From Achromobacter pestifer (GTDB lineage: Bacteria > Pseudomonadota > Gammaproteobacteria > Burkholderiales > Burkholderiaceae_B): 64,000 bases of DNA. The stretch covers positions 1,984,001-2,048,000 of the forward strand of contig NZ_CP053985.1 of assembly GCF_013267355.1 (NCBI RefSeq). The letters run 5' to 3'. Positions 17,741 through 26,459 of this stretch are shown here, piece after piece. A program made the position numbers and the translations under genes. The notes under the pieces are model-generated. The model was not told the DNA's origin. It was given only the letters and a program-made list of their open reading frames with translations, and did no database searches. Each line of letters starts with the position of its first letter. The first letter of the stretch is position 1.

Positions 17741-18026
17741 CGCGCGTCGCCTAAAGCTCCGTATAACGCCCCTTCCTCCCCGTGATCCGGGGAACGGCTT
17801 GCGCCCGCCTGTGTAGGATGCTTGCAGGCCTGCCAGCGGGCGGCTGCGGGCGTCGGACGGTAAAAATCAGGACGAATTACGGCGTCCGTTACATAGCAAT
17901 TCACCCGCTGGAAGCTTGAGTATGCAAGAATAAAGCGACATTTTCTTACATATTTTGATACATACCTGTTTTCCCGAGCTGCCAACTTCGTGTCCCAATC
18001 GTTGTTCTTGCCCTTAATCGAGTCCC
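17741..18026. other. Intergenic region upstream of cheD
   Basis: A 286-bp gap. The second half (about 17860-17980) is clearly AT-rich compared with its surroundings and probably carries the cheD promoter. I looked for a flagellar sigma-28 box (TAAA...GCCGATAA) and did not find a convincing one. Confidence 0.4.
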
Positions 18027-18806
18027 ATGGCCGCCCGTCTTGAAGCCCGTGCGACGCGCCACTATTTCGACAGCGCGTTTCAGTGTCAGGCGGTGAAAGT
18101 ACTGCCCAACGAGTACTACGTCACCAACGAAGACCTGATGATCTCCACCGTCCTGGGGTCTTGCGTCGCCGCCTGTATCCACGACCCGGTCATTGGCGTG
18201 GGCGGCATGAACCATTTCATGTTGCCGGAAGGCGATATGCAGTCGCCCGCATCGGCCACCATGCGCTATGGCGCCTTCGCCATGGAAGTGCTGATCAACG
18301 AGCTGCTGAAGGCCGGCGCGGTGCGCGACCGGCTCGAAGCCAAGGTGTTCGGCGGCGGCGCCGTGCTGTCCGCCATGCAGCAGATGAACATCGGCGAGCG
18401 CAACGGCGAGTTCGTGTTGAACTACCTCAGAACCGAAGGCATTCCCGTCAAGGCGCAGGACCTGGGCGACGTGCACGCGCGCCGCATCAACTACTTCCCG
18501 CGCGATGGCCGGGTAATGGTCCGCAAGATGGCGCCGCACCACCAGCGCGCCGAGGAAATCATCGCCAAGCGCGAACAGGCCGCCGCCCAGAGCGTGCAGG
18601 CCAAGACCGAAAGCCCGCAGCGCATCGAGCGCTTCACCCGGCCCGGCGTGGAGCGTTTCGACCGTCCGGCCCGCCCTGGCGTGGAACGCTTCGACCGTCC
18701 GGCCCGTCCCGGCGTGGAACGCCTCGACCGTCCAGCCCGTCCCGGCGTGGAACGCTTCGACACCGCCCTGACCCGCCCGCGCCGCACCGAGACCGCCGGC
18801 GACTGA
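18027..18806 (+). CDS. cheD: Chemoreceptor glutamine deamidase CheD with tandem-repeat tail
   Basis: A 259-residue CheD. The catalytic region contains [15 protein letters not shown] (the active-site Cys) and [11 protein letters not shown] (the catalytic His), and the fold continues to about residue 175. CheD deamidates glutamines in chemoreceptors and can interact with CheC. After residue ~200 the protein has repeated units of [11 protein letters not shown] (three full and one partial), encoded by 33-bp DNA repeats. No other che or flagellar gene is in the window; neighbours are ftsX and thpR, so this copy stands apart from a chemotaxis operon here. Confidence 0.92.
   Translation: MAARLEARATRHYFDSAFQCQAVKVLPNEYYVTNEDLMISTVLGSCVAACIHDPVIGVGGMNHFMLPEGDMQSPASATMRYGAFAMEVLINELLKAGAVRDRLEAKVFGGGAVLSAMQQMNIGERNGEFVLNYLRTEGIPVKAQDLGDVHARRINYFPRDGRVMVRKMAPHHQRAEEIIAKREQAAAQSVQAKTESPQRIERFTRPGVERFDRPARPGVERFDRPARPGVERLDRPARPGVERFDTALTRPRRTETAGD
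18639..18761 (+). repeat. 33-bp tandem repeats inside cheD
   Basis: Three complete 33-bp units (18639-18671, 18672-18704, 18705-18737) and a 24-bp partial unit (18738-18761) encode [15 protein letters not shown] peptides. The unit is a multiple of three, so copy-number change keeps the frame. Third-position and a few other differences show the units are not identical. Confidence 0.9.
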
Positions 18807-18853
18807 ACCGGTCCGCACGCGCATTGCGGCGGATGCGCCCCTACAATCAGCGC

Positions 18854-19384
18854 ATGTCCACCGTCCGCCTGTTCTACGCCTTGTGGCCCGCCCCCTCGCT
18901 GGCGGCGCAGCTCGCGACCTGGGCGGAACTGGCGCGTCCCGCTTGCGGCGGACGGACCATGCGCACGGAAACCCTGCACCTGACCCTGGCGTTCCTGGGG
19001 CCGGTGGACTCGGCGCTCGCCGACGAGCTGGCCGCGGCGACTCCCGAACGCCGCCTCGCCCCCGAAGACGTCCTGCTGGACCGCTACGGCGTCTTTGGCC
19101 GCCAGCGCATCCTGTGGGCCGGCCCTGGCGACACCCCCGCGGGCCTGCAAGCCGCCCACGACGAACTCTGGCTGTGGCTGTCCGGCTTCGGCCTGGCCGC
19201 GCCGCCACAACCCTTCCGCCCGCACGTCACCCTGCTGCGCAACATCGAACACGCCAGCCCGCCCGCCGAAGCGCCCGCTTCCCTGCCCTGGCGCTACGAC
19301 CGCATGGTGCTGGTCGCCTCCGAATCGCTTTCTGGCGGCAGCCGTTACCGCATCGTGGCGCAGTCCCGGCCGCAAAACTCCTGA
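18854..19384 (+). CDS. thpR: RNA 2',3'-cyclic phosphodiesterase (LigT/ThpR family)
   Basis: A 176-residue 2H phosphoesterase. The two HxTx motifs are HLTLAFLG (~residue 40) and HVTLLRN (~residue 125), and the N-terminus STVRLFYALWPAPSLAAQL fits the family. It would open 2',3'-cyclic phosphate ends of RNA. The start at 18854 gives the standard length. It stands 47 bp after cheD and 47 bp before a HAD-family gene, probably with no functional link to either. Confidence 0.88.
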   Translation: MSTVRLFYALWPAPSLAAQLATWAELARPACGGRTMRTETLHLTLAFLGPVDSALADELAAATPERRLAPEDVLLDRYGVFGRQRILWAGPGDTPAGLQAAHDELWLWLSGFGLAAPPQPFRPHVTLLRNIEHASPPAEAPASLPWRYDRMVLVASESLSGGSRYRIVAQSRPQNS

Positions 19385-19431
19385 CCTCCCGCTCTGGCAC
19401 AATCAGCCGGTTGCCACCCTCCGGGATCGCC

Positions 19432-19992
19432 ATGATCATCCTGCTGGACCAAGACGGCGTGCTCGCCGACTTCGAACACGCCTTCATCGACGCCTGGCGC
19501 GCGCGCCATCCGGACATACCGCCCGTGGCGTTCGAGGACCGCAAGTCTTTCTACATCCGCCAGGACTACGCCCCCGAGCTGCGCGGCATGGCCGAAGCCA
19601 TCTACACGGCGCCCGGCTTCATCCGCGACCTGCCGCCGGTGCCCGGCGCGCTGGAAGCCGTGAAGGAACTGCTGGCGCTGGGCATGGACGTGCGCATCTG
19701 CTCCTCGCCCCTGTCGCAGTTCGAGAATTGCGTGGCGGAAAAGTATCTGTGGGTGGAAAAGCACCTGGGGCGCGAAGCCACCAACCGGCTGATCCTGACC
19801 AAGGACAAGACGCTGGTGCAGGGCCATCTGCTTATCGACGACAAGCCCCTGATCGAAGGCGCGGTCAAGCCGCGCTGGAAGCACATCCTGTTCGACGCCC
19901 CCTACAACCGCGAGGTCTCGGACCGCCCCCGCATCAGCTGGAAGAACTGGCGCAACGTACTGGCCGGAGAGCTGTATACGGCAGATGCGTGA
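19432..19992 (+). CDS. HAD-family 5'-nucleotidase-like phosphatase
   Basis: A 186-residue HAD hydrolase resembling the small 5'(3')-deoxyribonucleotidase group. Motif I is LLDQDGVLADFE with the nucleophile and acid/base Asp (D6, D8), motif II is CSSPLS, the motif III lysine lies in the KDKTLV region and the final acidic pair is LLIDDKPL. The protein lacks a cap large enough for protein substrates. It likely removes phosphate from (deoxy)nucleoside monophosphates; the exact substrate is uncertain. Confidence 0.75.
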   Translation: MIILLDQDGVLADFEHAFIDAWRARHPDIPPVAFEDRKSFYIRQDYAPELRGMAEAIYTAPGFIRDLPPVPGALEAVKELLALGMDVRICSSPLSQFENCVAEKYLWVEKHLGREATNRLILTKDKTLVQGHLLIDDKPLIEGAVKPRWKHILFDAPYNREVSDRPRISWKNWRNVLAGELYTADA

Positions 19993-20063
19993 GTCCTGTT
20001 CAGCTGCCGCGATTTGGGACTATTCTGTGTTGCTGTACCCCCCACCCCGGAGGAGCCTGCGCC

Positions 20064-21401
20064 ATGAATCTGTACCGTCTTCTGAAGCAGCGGGAAGCCG
20101 ACCACAAGCCTTTGCGTGTTGCACTGCTGGGCGCCGGAAAGTTCGGCGCGATGTTCATGAGCCAGGCCCCGCGCACGCCGGGGATGAGGCTGGTCGCGGT
20201 CGCCGATCTGGTGCCCGACCGGGCCCGCGCGGCTCTCACCCGCGTCGGCTGGCCCGCCAGCGCGCTCAATGCCGCCAGCACCAATGACGCGCTGAAGAAC
20301 GGCAAGGTCTACTTCTGCGACGACCCCCACGCCGTGATCGCCAGCCCCGACGTCGATATCGTCATCGACGCCACCGGCCAGGCAGCGGCCGGCATCAGCC
20401 ACGTGCTGGCCTGCTGCGAATACGGCAAGCACATCATCATGGTCAACGTCGAGGCCGACGCGCTGGCCGGCCCCCTGCTGGCGCGGCGCGCGCGCGAAGC
20501 CGGCATCGTCTATTCGCTGGCCTACGGCGACCAGCCGGCCCTGATCTGCGAAATGGTGGACTGGGCGCGCGCCAGTGGCTTCGAGGTCATGGCCGCGGGC
20601 AAGGGCACCAAGTACCTGCCCGAATTCCATACGTCCACGCCGGACACCGTCTGGCCCTATTACGGCTTCACCGCCGAAATGGTCGCGGCGGGCGACTTCA
20701 ACGCCCAGATGTTCAACAGTTTCCTGGACGGCACCAAGAGCGCCATCGAGATGGCCGCGGTTTCCAACGCCACCGGGCTGCTGCCCTCGCCCTCCGGCCT
20801 GCATTTTCCGCCTTGCGGCGTGGACGATCTGGCGCGCGTGCTGCGTCCGCGCGACAGCGGCGGCATCCTGCACCACCGCGGACAGGTCGAGGTGATTTCC
20901 TCGCTGGAGCGCGACGGCAGGCCGGTATTCCGCGACCTGCGCTGGGGCGTGTACGTCACCCTGGCCGCCGATAGCGACTACGTGCGCCGCTGCTTCAAGG
21001 AGTACGGGCTGGTCACGGACCCCAGCGGCAACTTTACCGCCATGTACAAGCCCTATCACCTGATCGGGCTGGAGCTGGGCATCAGCGTGGCCAGCGTCGG
21101 CTTGCGGCGCGAACCCACCGGCGCGCCCGCCGGCTGGCATGGCGACGTCGTCGCCACCGCCAAGCGCGACCTGCCGGCAGGGCAGATCCTGGACGGCGAA
21201 GGCGGCTACACGGTGTACGGCCGGCTGATGCCGGCGCGCGATTCGGTGGATGAAGGCTATCTGCCGCTGGGCCTGTCGCACCAGGTCAAGCTGAAGAACC
21301 CGGTGCGCCAATCCCAGGCGATCCGCTGGGCCGACGTGGAATACGACGACCGCGCCACGGCGGTGCAGTTCCGCCGCGAAATGGAGCAGACCTTCGCCTA
21401 G
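20064..21401 (+). CDS. NAD(P)-dependent oxidoreductase with SAF domain
   Basis: A 445-residue protein. The N-terminal Rossmann fold reads RVALLGAGKFGAMFMSQ, followed by a homoserine-dehydrogenase-like region with DIVIDATGQ and HIIMVNVEADAL. The C-terminal ~90 residues, including KRDLPAGQILDGEGGYTVYGRL, form an SAF domain, as in sialic-acid synthase antifreeze-like and sugar-acid dehydratase proteins. A CGGAGGAGCC site precedes the ATG. Members often occur with carbohydrate or polyol catabolic genes. It lies beside the GntR and SDR genes and may belong to the 22-35 kb cluster. Substrate unknown. Confidence 0.8.
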   Translation: MNLYRLLKQREADHKPLRVALLGAGKFGAMFMSQAPRTPGMRLVAVADLVPDRARAALTRVGWPASALNAASTNDALKNGKVYFCDDPHAVIASPDVDIVIDATGQAAAGISHVLACCEYGKHIIMVNVEADALAGPLLARRAREAGIVYSLAYGDQPALICEMVDWARASGFEVMAAGKGTKYLPEFHTSTPDTVWPYYGFTAEMVAAGDFNAQMFNSFLDGTKSAIEMAAVSNATGLLPSPSGLHFPPCGVDDLARVLRPRDSGGILHHRGQVEVISSLERDGRPVFRDLRWGVYVTLAADSDYVRRCFKEYGLVTDPSGNFTAMYKPYHLIGLELGISVASVGLRREPTGAPAGWHGDVVATAKRDLPAGQILDGEGGYTVYGRLMPARDSVDEGYLPLGLSHQVKLKNPVRQSQAIRWADVEYDDRATAVQFRREMEQTFA

Positions 21402-21434
21402 GGCTCGTCCGGGGCGCAGGCAAGCCCCGGCGCC

Positions 21435-22181
21435 CTAGACCGGCGCCGGCCGCTCCGCCTGGAACAGGCGCAGGCGATCCGCGGCGTTGCGCAGGTGCCG
21501 GTCGGCGGCGCGTCCGGCGGCGTCCGGATCGCCCGCATCGATGGCGGCGAAAATCGCCTGATGCTCGCTCTGCACCGCGGCCATGCGTTCGGCATACCTG
21601 CGCGCCGTGTTGTTGCGCGCGCTGCGGATGACCCGCCGCACATTGGCTTCCAGGTAGTCGTTCAGGGCCACCAGATGCGGGTTATGGGTGGCCTGCACGA
21701 TGGCATGGTGGAACTGGTAGTCCTCTTCGTCGCCCAGCTTGTCATTAAGCAGCGCGTACTCCATGCCCACCAGCGCCTGGCGCATCTTCTTCAGGTCGGC
21801 GTCGGTGCGGCGCTGCGCGGCGTAGCGCGCGGCGGTGACTTCGATGGACAGCATCAGCTCCAGGATGTGTTCCAGTTCCTGGTTGTCGCCCGGCGTGGGC
21901 GCGGCGATGCGGAAGGCGTTCTTCTGGAAGTTCGGATCGACGAACACCCCGCTGCCTTGCTGCGACGTGATCAGGCCTTCGGACTTCAGGCGCGCCAGCG
22001 CTTCGCGCACGACGGCGCGGCTGACCGAATAGGTTTCCGTCAGCTGCTTTTCCGTGGGCAGGCGATCACCAGGCGCGAGCACGCCCTGGCGGATCTGCTC
22101 CGCCAGCGCGTCGCCCAGCGCCGCCGAAAGCGAACTCTTGGGCGCGGCGCGCGGCGGATCCTGTGCTTGGTTGGGCTGCAT
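21435..22181 (-). CDS. GntR-family (FCD/FadR-type) transcriptional regulator
   Basis: A 248-residue regulator. The N-terminal winged helix reads LAEQIRQGVLAPGDRLPTEKQLTETYSVSRAVVREALARLKSEGLI, and a C-terminal FCD helical domain follows, with the metal-site residues of the DxxFH type in EEDYQFHHAIVQATHN. The start at 22181 gives the normal FCD length; a longer reading upstream would be non-homologous. It is read away from the catabolic genes and is the likely regulator of the promoter with TGACAACTT sites at 23146-23177 and of the SDR gene between. Confidence 0.88.
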   Translation of the reverse strand: MQPNQAQDPPRAAPKSSLSAALGDALAEQIRQGVLAPGDRLPTEKQLTETYSVSRAVVREALARLKSEGLITSQQGSGVFVDPNFQKNAFRIAAPTPGDNQELEHILELMLSIEVTAARYAAQRRTDADLKKMRQALVGMEYALLNDKLGDEEDYQFHHAIVQATHNPHLVALNDYLEANVRRVIRSARNNTARRYAERMAAVQSEHQAIFAAIDAGDPDAAGRAADRHLRNAADRLRLFQAERPAPV

Positions 22182-22288
22182 GGTCGGTGGGTGGAAACTT
22201 GCGGGCGGCGCGCAGGCGCGCCGCCTCTTGTTTATGGAAATTCCCGGCGGGCTGGCCGCGGCATGGACAGCCGCGCCATCCTGGGACT

Positions 22289-23026
22289 TTACGCGATATA
22301 GATGCCGCCGTTGACCTGCATGACCTCGCCCGTGACGAAACCGGCCAGCGGCGAGCACAGGAAAGCGATGGAACCCGCGATCTCCTCGGCCGTGCCGTAG
22401 CGGCGCAGCGGCGTGCTTTCCAGCAGCTGCGCGCCCTTCTGCCCGATCAGGTCCTGGGTCATGGAGGTGGCGATGATGCCCGGCGCCACCGCGTTCACGC
22501 GGATCTGCGGCGCCAATTCCAGCGCCAGACTGCGCGTGAAGCTCTGCACCGCGCCCTTGGACGCGGAGTAGGCCGCGTGCGCGTAGCTGCCGCGCTGGGC
22601 CGCCAGCGAGGTCAGCAGCACGATGGAGCCGTCGTGACGCAGGTGGCGCTGAGCGGCGCGGCACACATAGAAAGTGCCGTCCAGGTTGACGCGCATCAGC
22701 GTGCGCCAGGCCTCGTCGCTGGTGTCCTTGACCAGTTGCTCCGGGTAGATGCCGGCGCAATGCACCAGATGATCCAGCCCGCCGAAATGCTTGGCCGCCG
22801 CCTCGAACACGCGTTCGCAGTCGGCCGACGCCGACACGTCCAGCGCGCGCGTGTAGACGCGCTGCCCGCTGGGATCCAGTTCGGCCGCCACCTCTTCCAG
22901 GCGCGCGTTGTCGATGTCGGTCAGCACCAGCCGGGCGCCATGCGCCGCCATCAGCCGCGCCGTCGCCAGACCGATGCCATTGCCCGCGCCGGTGATGGCG
23001 GCAACCTTTCCTTCGAACGAAATCAT
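22289..23026 (-). CDS. Short-chain dehydrogenase/reductase (SDR)
   Basis: A 245-residue classical SDR. The cofactor motif is TGAGNGIG, the structural motif is HCAG (in place of NNAG), and the catalytic Ser and Tyr-x3-Lys lie in LLTSLAAQRGSYAHAAYSASKGA. Asp at the end of beta-2 (LVLTDID) suggests NAD preference. It would oxidise or reduce a hydroxyl/keto group. The gene is divergent from the AroE-like operon and probably shares its operator region. Confidence 0.87.
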   Translation of the reverse strand: MISFEGKVAAITGAGNGIGLATARLMAAHGARLVLTDIDNARLEEVAAELDPSGQRVYTRALDVSASADCERVFEAAAKHFGGLDHLVHCAGIYPEQLVKDTSDEAWRTLMRVNLDGTFYVCRAAQRHLRHDGSIVLLTSLAAQRGSYAHAAYSASKGAVQSFTRSLALELAPQIRVNAVAPGIIATSMTQDLIGQKGAQLLESTPLRRYGTAEEIAGSIAFLCSPLAGFVTGEVMQVNGGIYIA

Positions 23027-23111
23027 TCTGTCTCCTGAAGCGCTCTCGTACGCGGGTTGAACGCCTTTCCGGCGGCCGCGGGAATTCCGATTGGACTCCC
23101 GAAACGGCCGC

Positions 23112-23177
23112 TTGACACGGGAAAAACGCTTGCCCTATGATTTATCTGACAACTTAATAAAGTTGCCTGACAACTTA
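23112..23177 (+). promoter_or_regulatory. Sigma-70 promoter with paired GntR-type operators
   Basis: TTGACA (23112-23117) and TATGAT (23136-23141) are separated by 18 bp. Just downstream CTGACAACTTA occurs twice (23146-23156 and 23167-23177), exactly 21 bp or two helical turns apart, and AAGTTG-CCTGA-CAACTT (23160-23176) is a perfect inverted repeat. Placement over the start site fits repression by the FCD regulator encoded at 21435-22181. Confidence 0.75.
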
Positions 23178-23179
23178 TT

Positions 23180-23209
23180 CTGAAAGCGTAAAGCAACTGG
23201 CGCTTTCAG
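23180..23209 (+). promoter_or_regulatory. Leader stem-loop before the AroE-like gene
   Basis: CTGAAAGCG (23180-23188) and CGCTTTCAG (23201-23209) form a perfect 9-bp stem with a 12-base loop in the expected 5' untranslated region. It has no T run, so it may affect mRNA stability; it could equally be a further protein-binding site. Confidence 0.5.
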
Positions 23210-23266
23210 GCAAGAGAGTCAGGAACGACACAGCGGCAAGCCGCTACCCAGGCAGGGGACAAACAG

Positions 23267-24091
23267 GTGGAAATCACCGGCAGCACTACCGTTTTCGCGA
23301 TCGCGGCGGACCCGATCGCGCACGTCAAGACGCCCCAACGGCTCAACGCCTTGCTGCGCGAGCGCGGCGTGGACGCGGTCATGGTCCCGTTCCATGTGGC
23401 CCCCGCCGCCCTGCCCGGCCTGTTCGCCGGCATCCGCGGGCTGGCCAATCTGGGCGGCATTGTGGTGACGGTGCCCCACAAGGAAAACGCCGCCGCCCTG
23501 TGCGACGCCCTGACGCCGTCCGCCCAGCTGAGCGGCGCGGTCAATGCGGTGCGCCTGCGCGACGGCGTGCTCACCGGCGGCAACTTCGACGGTCTGGGCT
23601 TCGTGGCCGGCCTGCGCAGCCAGGGCCACGATCCGGCCGGCCGCCATGTCTACCTGGCCGGCCTGGGCGGCGCGGGCAAGGCCATCGCCTGTGCCGTTGC
23701 CGACGCCGGCCCCGCCAGCCTGCGCCTGTACAACCGCAGCGCCGACAAGGCGCTCTCCTTCGCCGCCCATCTGAGCCGCCAATATCCCGGCCTCGCCATC
23801 AGCGTGGCCAGCGCCGCGCCCGAGCCCTGCGACATCACCATCAACGCGACCTCGCTGGGCCTGAAAGACACCGATCCCCTGCCCTTCCAGCTGGACGCGC
23901 TTGCCGCCGGCACCGTCGTCGCCGACGCCGTCATGAGCCGCGTCGACACGCCCTTGCTGCGCGCCGCAGCCGCGCGCGGCTGCCGCACGCACCCGGGCCT
24001 GTACATGCTGGAAGGACAGATCGCCGAAATTGCCCGCTTCCTGGGCATAGAAGAGCCGCGCCAGGGCCTGCCCGCCAGCGCGCTTGCTTGA
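23267..24091 (+). CDS. AroE-like (shikimate dehydrogenase family) oxidoreductase, catabolic type
   Basis: A 274-residue protein with a GTG start. The AroE fold is clear: VVVTVPHKENA holds the catalytic Lys (~K72), GGNFDGLGF holds the catalytic Asp (~D108) and LAGLGGAGKAIA is the nucleotide loop. The shikimate-binding SxS motif of true AroE is changed: the PIAHVKTP segment has Val20 and Thr22 where two serines are usual. It is the first gene of a long co-directional run with a Liv transporter and a 2-oxoacid-type dehydrogenase complex. A role on another cyclic hydroxyacid or polyol is more likely than shikimate biosynthesis. Confidence 0.8.
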   Translation: MEITGSTTVFAIAADPIAHVKTPQRLNALLRERGVDAVMVPFHVAPAALPGLFAGIRGLANLGGIVVTVPHKENAAALCDALTPSAQLSGAVNAVRLRDGVLTGGNFDGLGFVAGLRSQGHDPAGRHVYLAGLGGAGKAIACAVADAGPASLRLYNRSADKALSFAAHLSRQYPGLAISVASAAPEPCDITINATSLGLKDTDPLPFQLDALAAGTVVADAVMSRVDTPLLRAAAARGCRTHPGLYMLEGQIAEIARFLGIEEPRQGLPASALA

Positions 24092-24132
24092 TTCACAAAT
24101 CACCACACTCCCGTTCCACGGAGGAGACACGC

Positions 24133-25368
24133 ATGAAATTGGCTTTCACCACCGGCCTGCTGTGCCTGGCCGGCATTGCCGCATCGGCCCAGGCCGCGCC
24201 CGTCAAGATCGGCCTGATCGAAACGCTGTCCGGCCCGCAGGCCTCGACCGGCCTGATTTTCCGCGCCGCGGTCAAGTATGAGCTGGACCGCATCAACGCC
24301 GCCGGCGGCTGGAACGGCCAGCCCCTGGAGTTGATCGAGTTCGACAACCAGGGAGGCCCAGTAGGCGCGTCCGACCGTTTCCGTGCGGCGGCCGCCGAAG
24401 GCGTGCAGATCCTGGTGCAGGGGTCCTCGTCGGCCATTTCTGGCCAGTTGACCGAAGACGTGCGCAAGCACAACCTGCGCAACCCCGGCCGCGAGGTCGT
24501 GTTCCTGAACGTGGGCGGCGAGGCGCTGGAGCTGACCGGCCAGAAGTGCCACTTCTACCACTTCCGTTTCGCCACCAACGCCGACCTGCGCGTGAAGGCG
24601 CTGGCCTCGGTCATGTCGGCCGACGGCACGCTGGGCAAGCGCGTGTACGCCATCAACCAGAACTACTCCTGGGGCCAGGACATGGAAGGCGCGACCGAGC
24701 GCTTCGCCCAGCAGTATGGCTATGAAGTGGTCGGCAAGACCCTGCACGAAGTCAACAAGATCCAGGACTTCGCACCCTACGTGGCGCGCATCCGCTCGGC
24801 CACGCCCGACACGGTCATCACCGGCAACTGGTCCAACGACCTGCTGCTGCTGATGAAGGCCACCCAGGCTGCGGGCCTCAAGGTGCGTTTCGGCACGGTG
24901 TTCCTGGACCAGGTGGGCAACCTGGCCAACGCCGGCGAAGTCGCGCTGGGCCACTACATCGCCCACCCCTACAACATCGAGGCCGCGGGCGAGGAAGGCG
25001 CCAAGTTCGCCGAGGACTACAAGGCCAAGACCGGCCACTACCCCAGCTACACCGAACCGCAAACCGTCATCGGCATCGCCTTCCTGGGCGAGGCGCTCAA
25101 GCAGGTCAAGCCGCAGGACGGCAAGCTGTCCGTGCCGGAGCTGGCGCGCGCGCTGGAGAAGGTCACCTACACCTCGTCGCTGGGCACCTACACGATGCGT
25201 GCGGAAGACCACCAGGTACAGCTGCCCATGGTGGTGTCCAAGGTCGGCAAGAACGCCAAGTACAAGGCCGACGGCACCGACATGGGCTTCGAGCCAGTGA
25301 AGGTGTTGGCCGCGGCCGACGTGTCGGCGCCGCCCCAGGCAACTTGCAAGATGCAACGGCCGAACTGA
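24133..25368 (+). CDS. Branched-chain-type ABC transporter substrate-binding protein (set 2)
   Basis: A 411-residue periplasmic receptor of the peripla_BP_6 type. The signal peptide MKLAFTTGLLCLAGIAASAQA is followed by KIGLIETLSGPQASTG, the family start. Two Cys residues (in GQKCHFYHF and near the C-terminus, ATCKMQRPN) may form a disulphide. A GGAGGAGACACGC site precedes the ATG. The ligand is presumably the compound broken down by the surrounding enzymes. Confidence 0.9.
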   Translation: MKLAFTTGLLCLAGIAASAQAAPVKIGLIETLSGPQASTGLIFRAAVKYELDRINAAGGWNGQPLELIEFDNQGGPVGASDRFRAAAAEGVQILVQGSSSAISGQLTEDVRKHNLRNPGREVVFLNVGGEALELTGQKCHFYHFRFATNADLRVKALASVMSADGTLGKRVYAINQNYSWGQDMEGATERFAQQYGYEVVGKTLHEVNKIQDFAPYVARIRSATPDTVITGNWSNDLLLLMKATQAAGLKVRFGTVFLDQVGNLANAGEVALGHYIAHPYNIEAAGEEGAKFAEDYKAKTGHYPSYTEPQTVIGIAFLGEALKQVKPQDGKLSVPELARALEKVTYTSSLGTYTMRAEDHQVQLPMVVSKVGKNAKYKADGTDMGFEPVKVLAAADVSAPPQATCKMQRPN

Positions 25369-25385
25369 CAGGCGGCCTGAGGAAT

Positions 25386-25408
25386 CGCGCGCCGCGAGCC
25401 GGCGCGCG
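25386..25408 (+). promoter_or_regulatory. Intercistronic stem-loop between receptor and permease genes (set 2)
   Basis: Perfect 9-bp arms CGCGCGCCG (25386-25394) and CGGCGCGCG (25400-25408) with a five-base loop, 18 bp after the receptor stop. No T run follows. Similar elements are found at the same place in the other two Liv operons of this window. Confidence 0.6.
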
Positions 25409-25517
25409 CGTTCTCTCGCCCGCTTAGAAAAGCGCACACCGGCGCGGGCCGGAAAAACGCAGTGCGCGATGGATCGCAAGACGCCTGGCGTCTACGCGGA
25501 AGAATTATGGAGCGGAC

Positions 25518-26459
25518 ATGGAATACTTTACCGTCTCGCTGTTGAACGGCGTGATTTACGGCCTGCTGCTATTCATGGTGTCGGCAGGCTTGACACTGAT
25601 TTTCGGGATGATGGGCGTGCTCAATTTCGCGCACGCCTCGTTCTACATGATAGGCGCGTATGCCGCCTACACCCTGACGCCGGTCACCGGCTTCTGGACC
25701 GCGCTGGTACTGGCCACCGTCATCGCCGGCCTGCTCGGCATGGGCGTCGAGCGCTTCTTCCTGCGCCGCGTCCACAAGTTCGGCCACGCGCAGGAACTGT
25801 TGGTGACCTTCGGCCTGGCCTTCATCGTGGCCGAGCTGATCAAGCTGTTCTACGGCGACTTTCCGGTCGACTACCGCGTGCCGCAGTTCCTCAATTTCCC
25901 CGCCTTCCGCGTGTTCGGCGCGGACTATCCCTTCTACCGCCTGCTGATGGGCGGCGTGTCGCTGGCGATGTTCGCCGTGATTTATCTGCTGCTGTCACGC
26001 ACCCGCGTGGGCATCGTGGTGCGCTCGGCCATCTACCGCCCGCGCATGGCGGAAGCGCTGGGCCATAACGTGCCGCTGGTGTTCATGAGCGTGTTCGGCG
26101 TGGGCGCGGCCATGGCAGGCCTGGCCGGCGCGGTGGCGGGCGCCTTCTACACCACCAATCCGAACATGGCGCTGGAACTGGGCGTGCTGGTGTTCGTGGT
26201 GGTGGTGGTGGGCGGCCTGGGTTCGCTGGGAGGCGCGATGATCGCCTCGCTGCTGATCGGCCTGATCAGCTCGTTCTCGGTCGGCATCGACGCCAGCCTG
26301 GCGTCCCTGTTCGGCCTGTTCGGCGCCGGCGCATGGGCCGAGAGCGTGGGCGGACTGATGACCGTGAAGATTTCCAGCCTGGCGGCCACCCTGCCCTTCC
26401 TGCTGATGCTGGTGGTGCTGCTGGTCAAGCCCTCGGGCCTGAAGGGAGAACAGGCATGA
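25518..26459 (+). CDS. livH: Branched-chain-type ABC transporter permease LivH (set 2)
   Basis: A 313-residue membrane permease. It shows GLTLIFGMMGVLNFAHASFYMIGAYAAY near the N-terminus, FGLAFIVAELIKLFYG in the middle and the VVVVGGLGSLGGAMIASLLIG loop near residue 230. The ATG at 25518 follows GGAGCGGAC. A 149-bp gap with a stem-loop separates it from the receptor gene, and its TGA overlaps the livM ATG. Confidence 0.9.
   Translation: MEYFTVSLLNGVIYGLLLFMVSAGLTLIFGMMGVLNFAHASFYMIGAYAAYTLTPVTGFWTALVLATVIAGLLGMGVERFFLRRVHKFGHAQELLVTFGLAFIVAELIKLFYGDFPVDYRVPQFLNFPAFRVFGADYPFYRLLMGGVSLAMFAVIYLLLSRTRVGIVVRSAIYRPRMAEALGHNVPLVFMSVFGVGAAMAGLAGAVAGAFYTTNPNMALELGVLVFVVVVVGGLGSLGGAMIASLLIGLISSFSVGIDASLASLFGLFGAGAWAESVGGLMTVKISSLAATLPFLLMLVVLLVKPSGLKGEQA

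Noticed and set aside
18639..18761. CRISPR-like array
   Set aside because: The units are directly adjacent, without spacers, and encode an in-frame peptide repeat in CheD.
23267..24091. Biosynthetic shikimate dehydrogenase (aroE)
   Set aside because: The SxS substrate motif is missing and the gene leads a catabolic operon.
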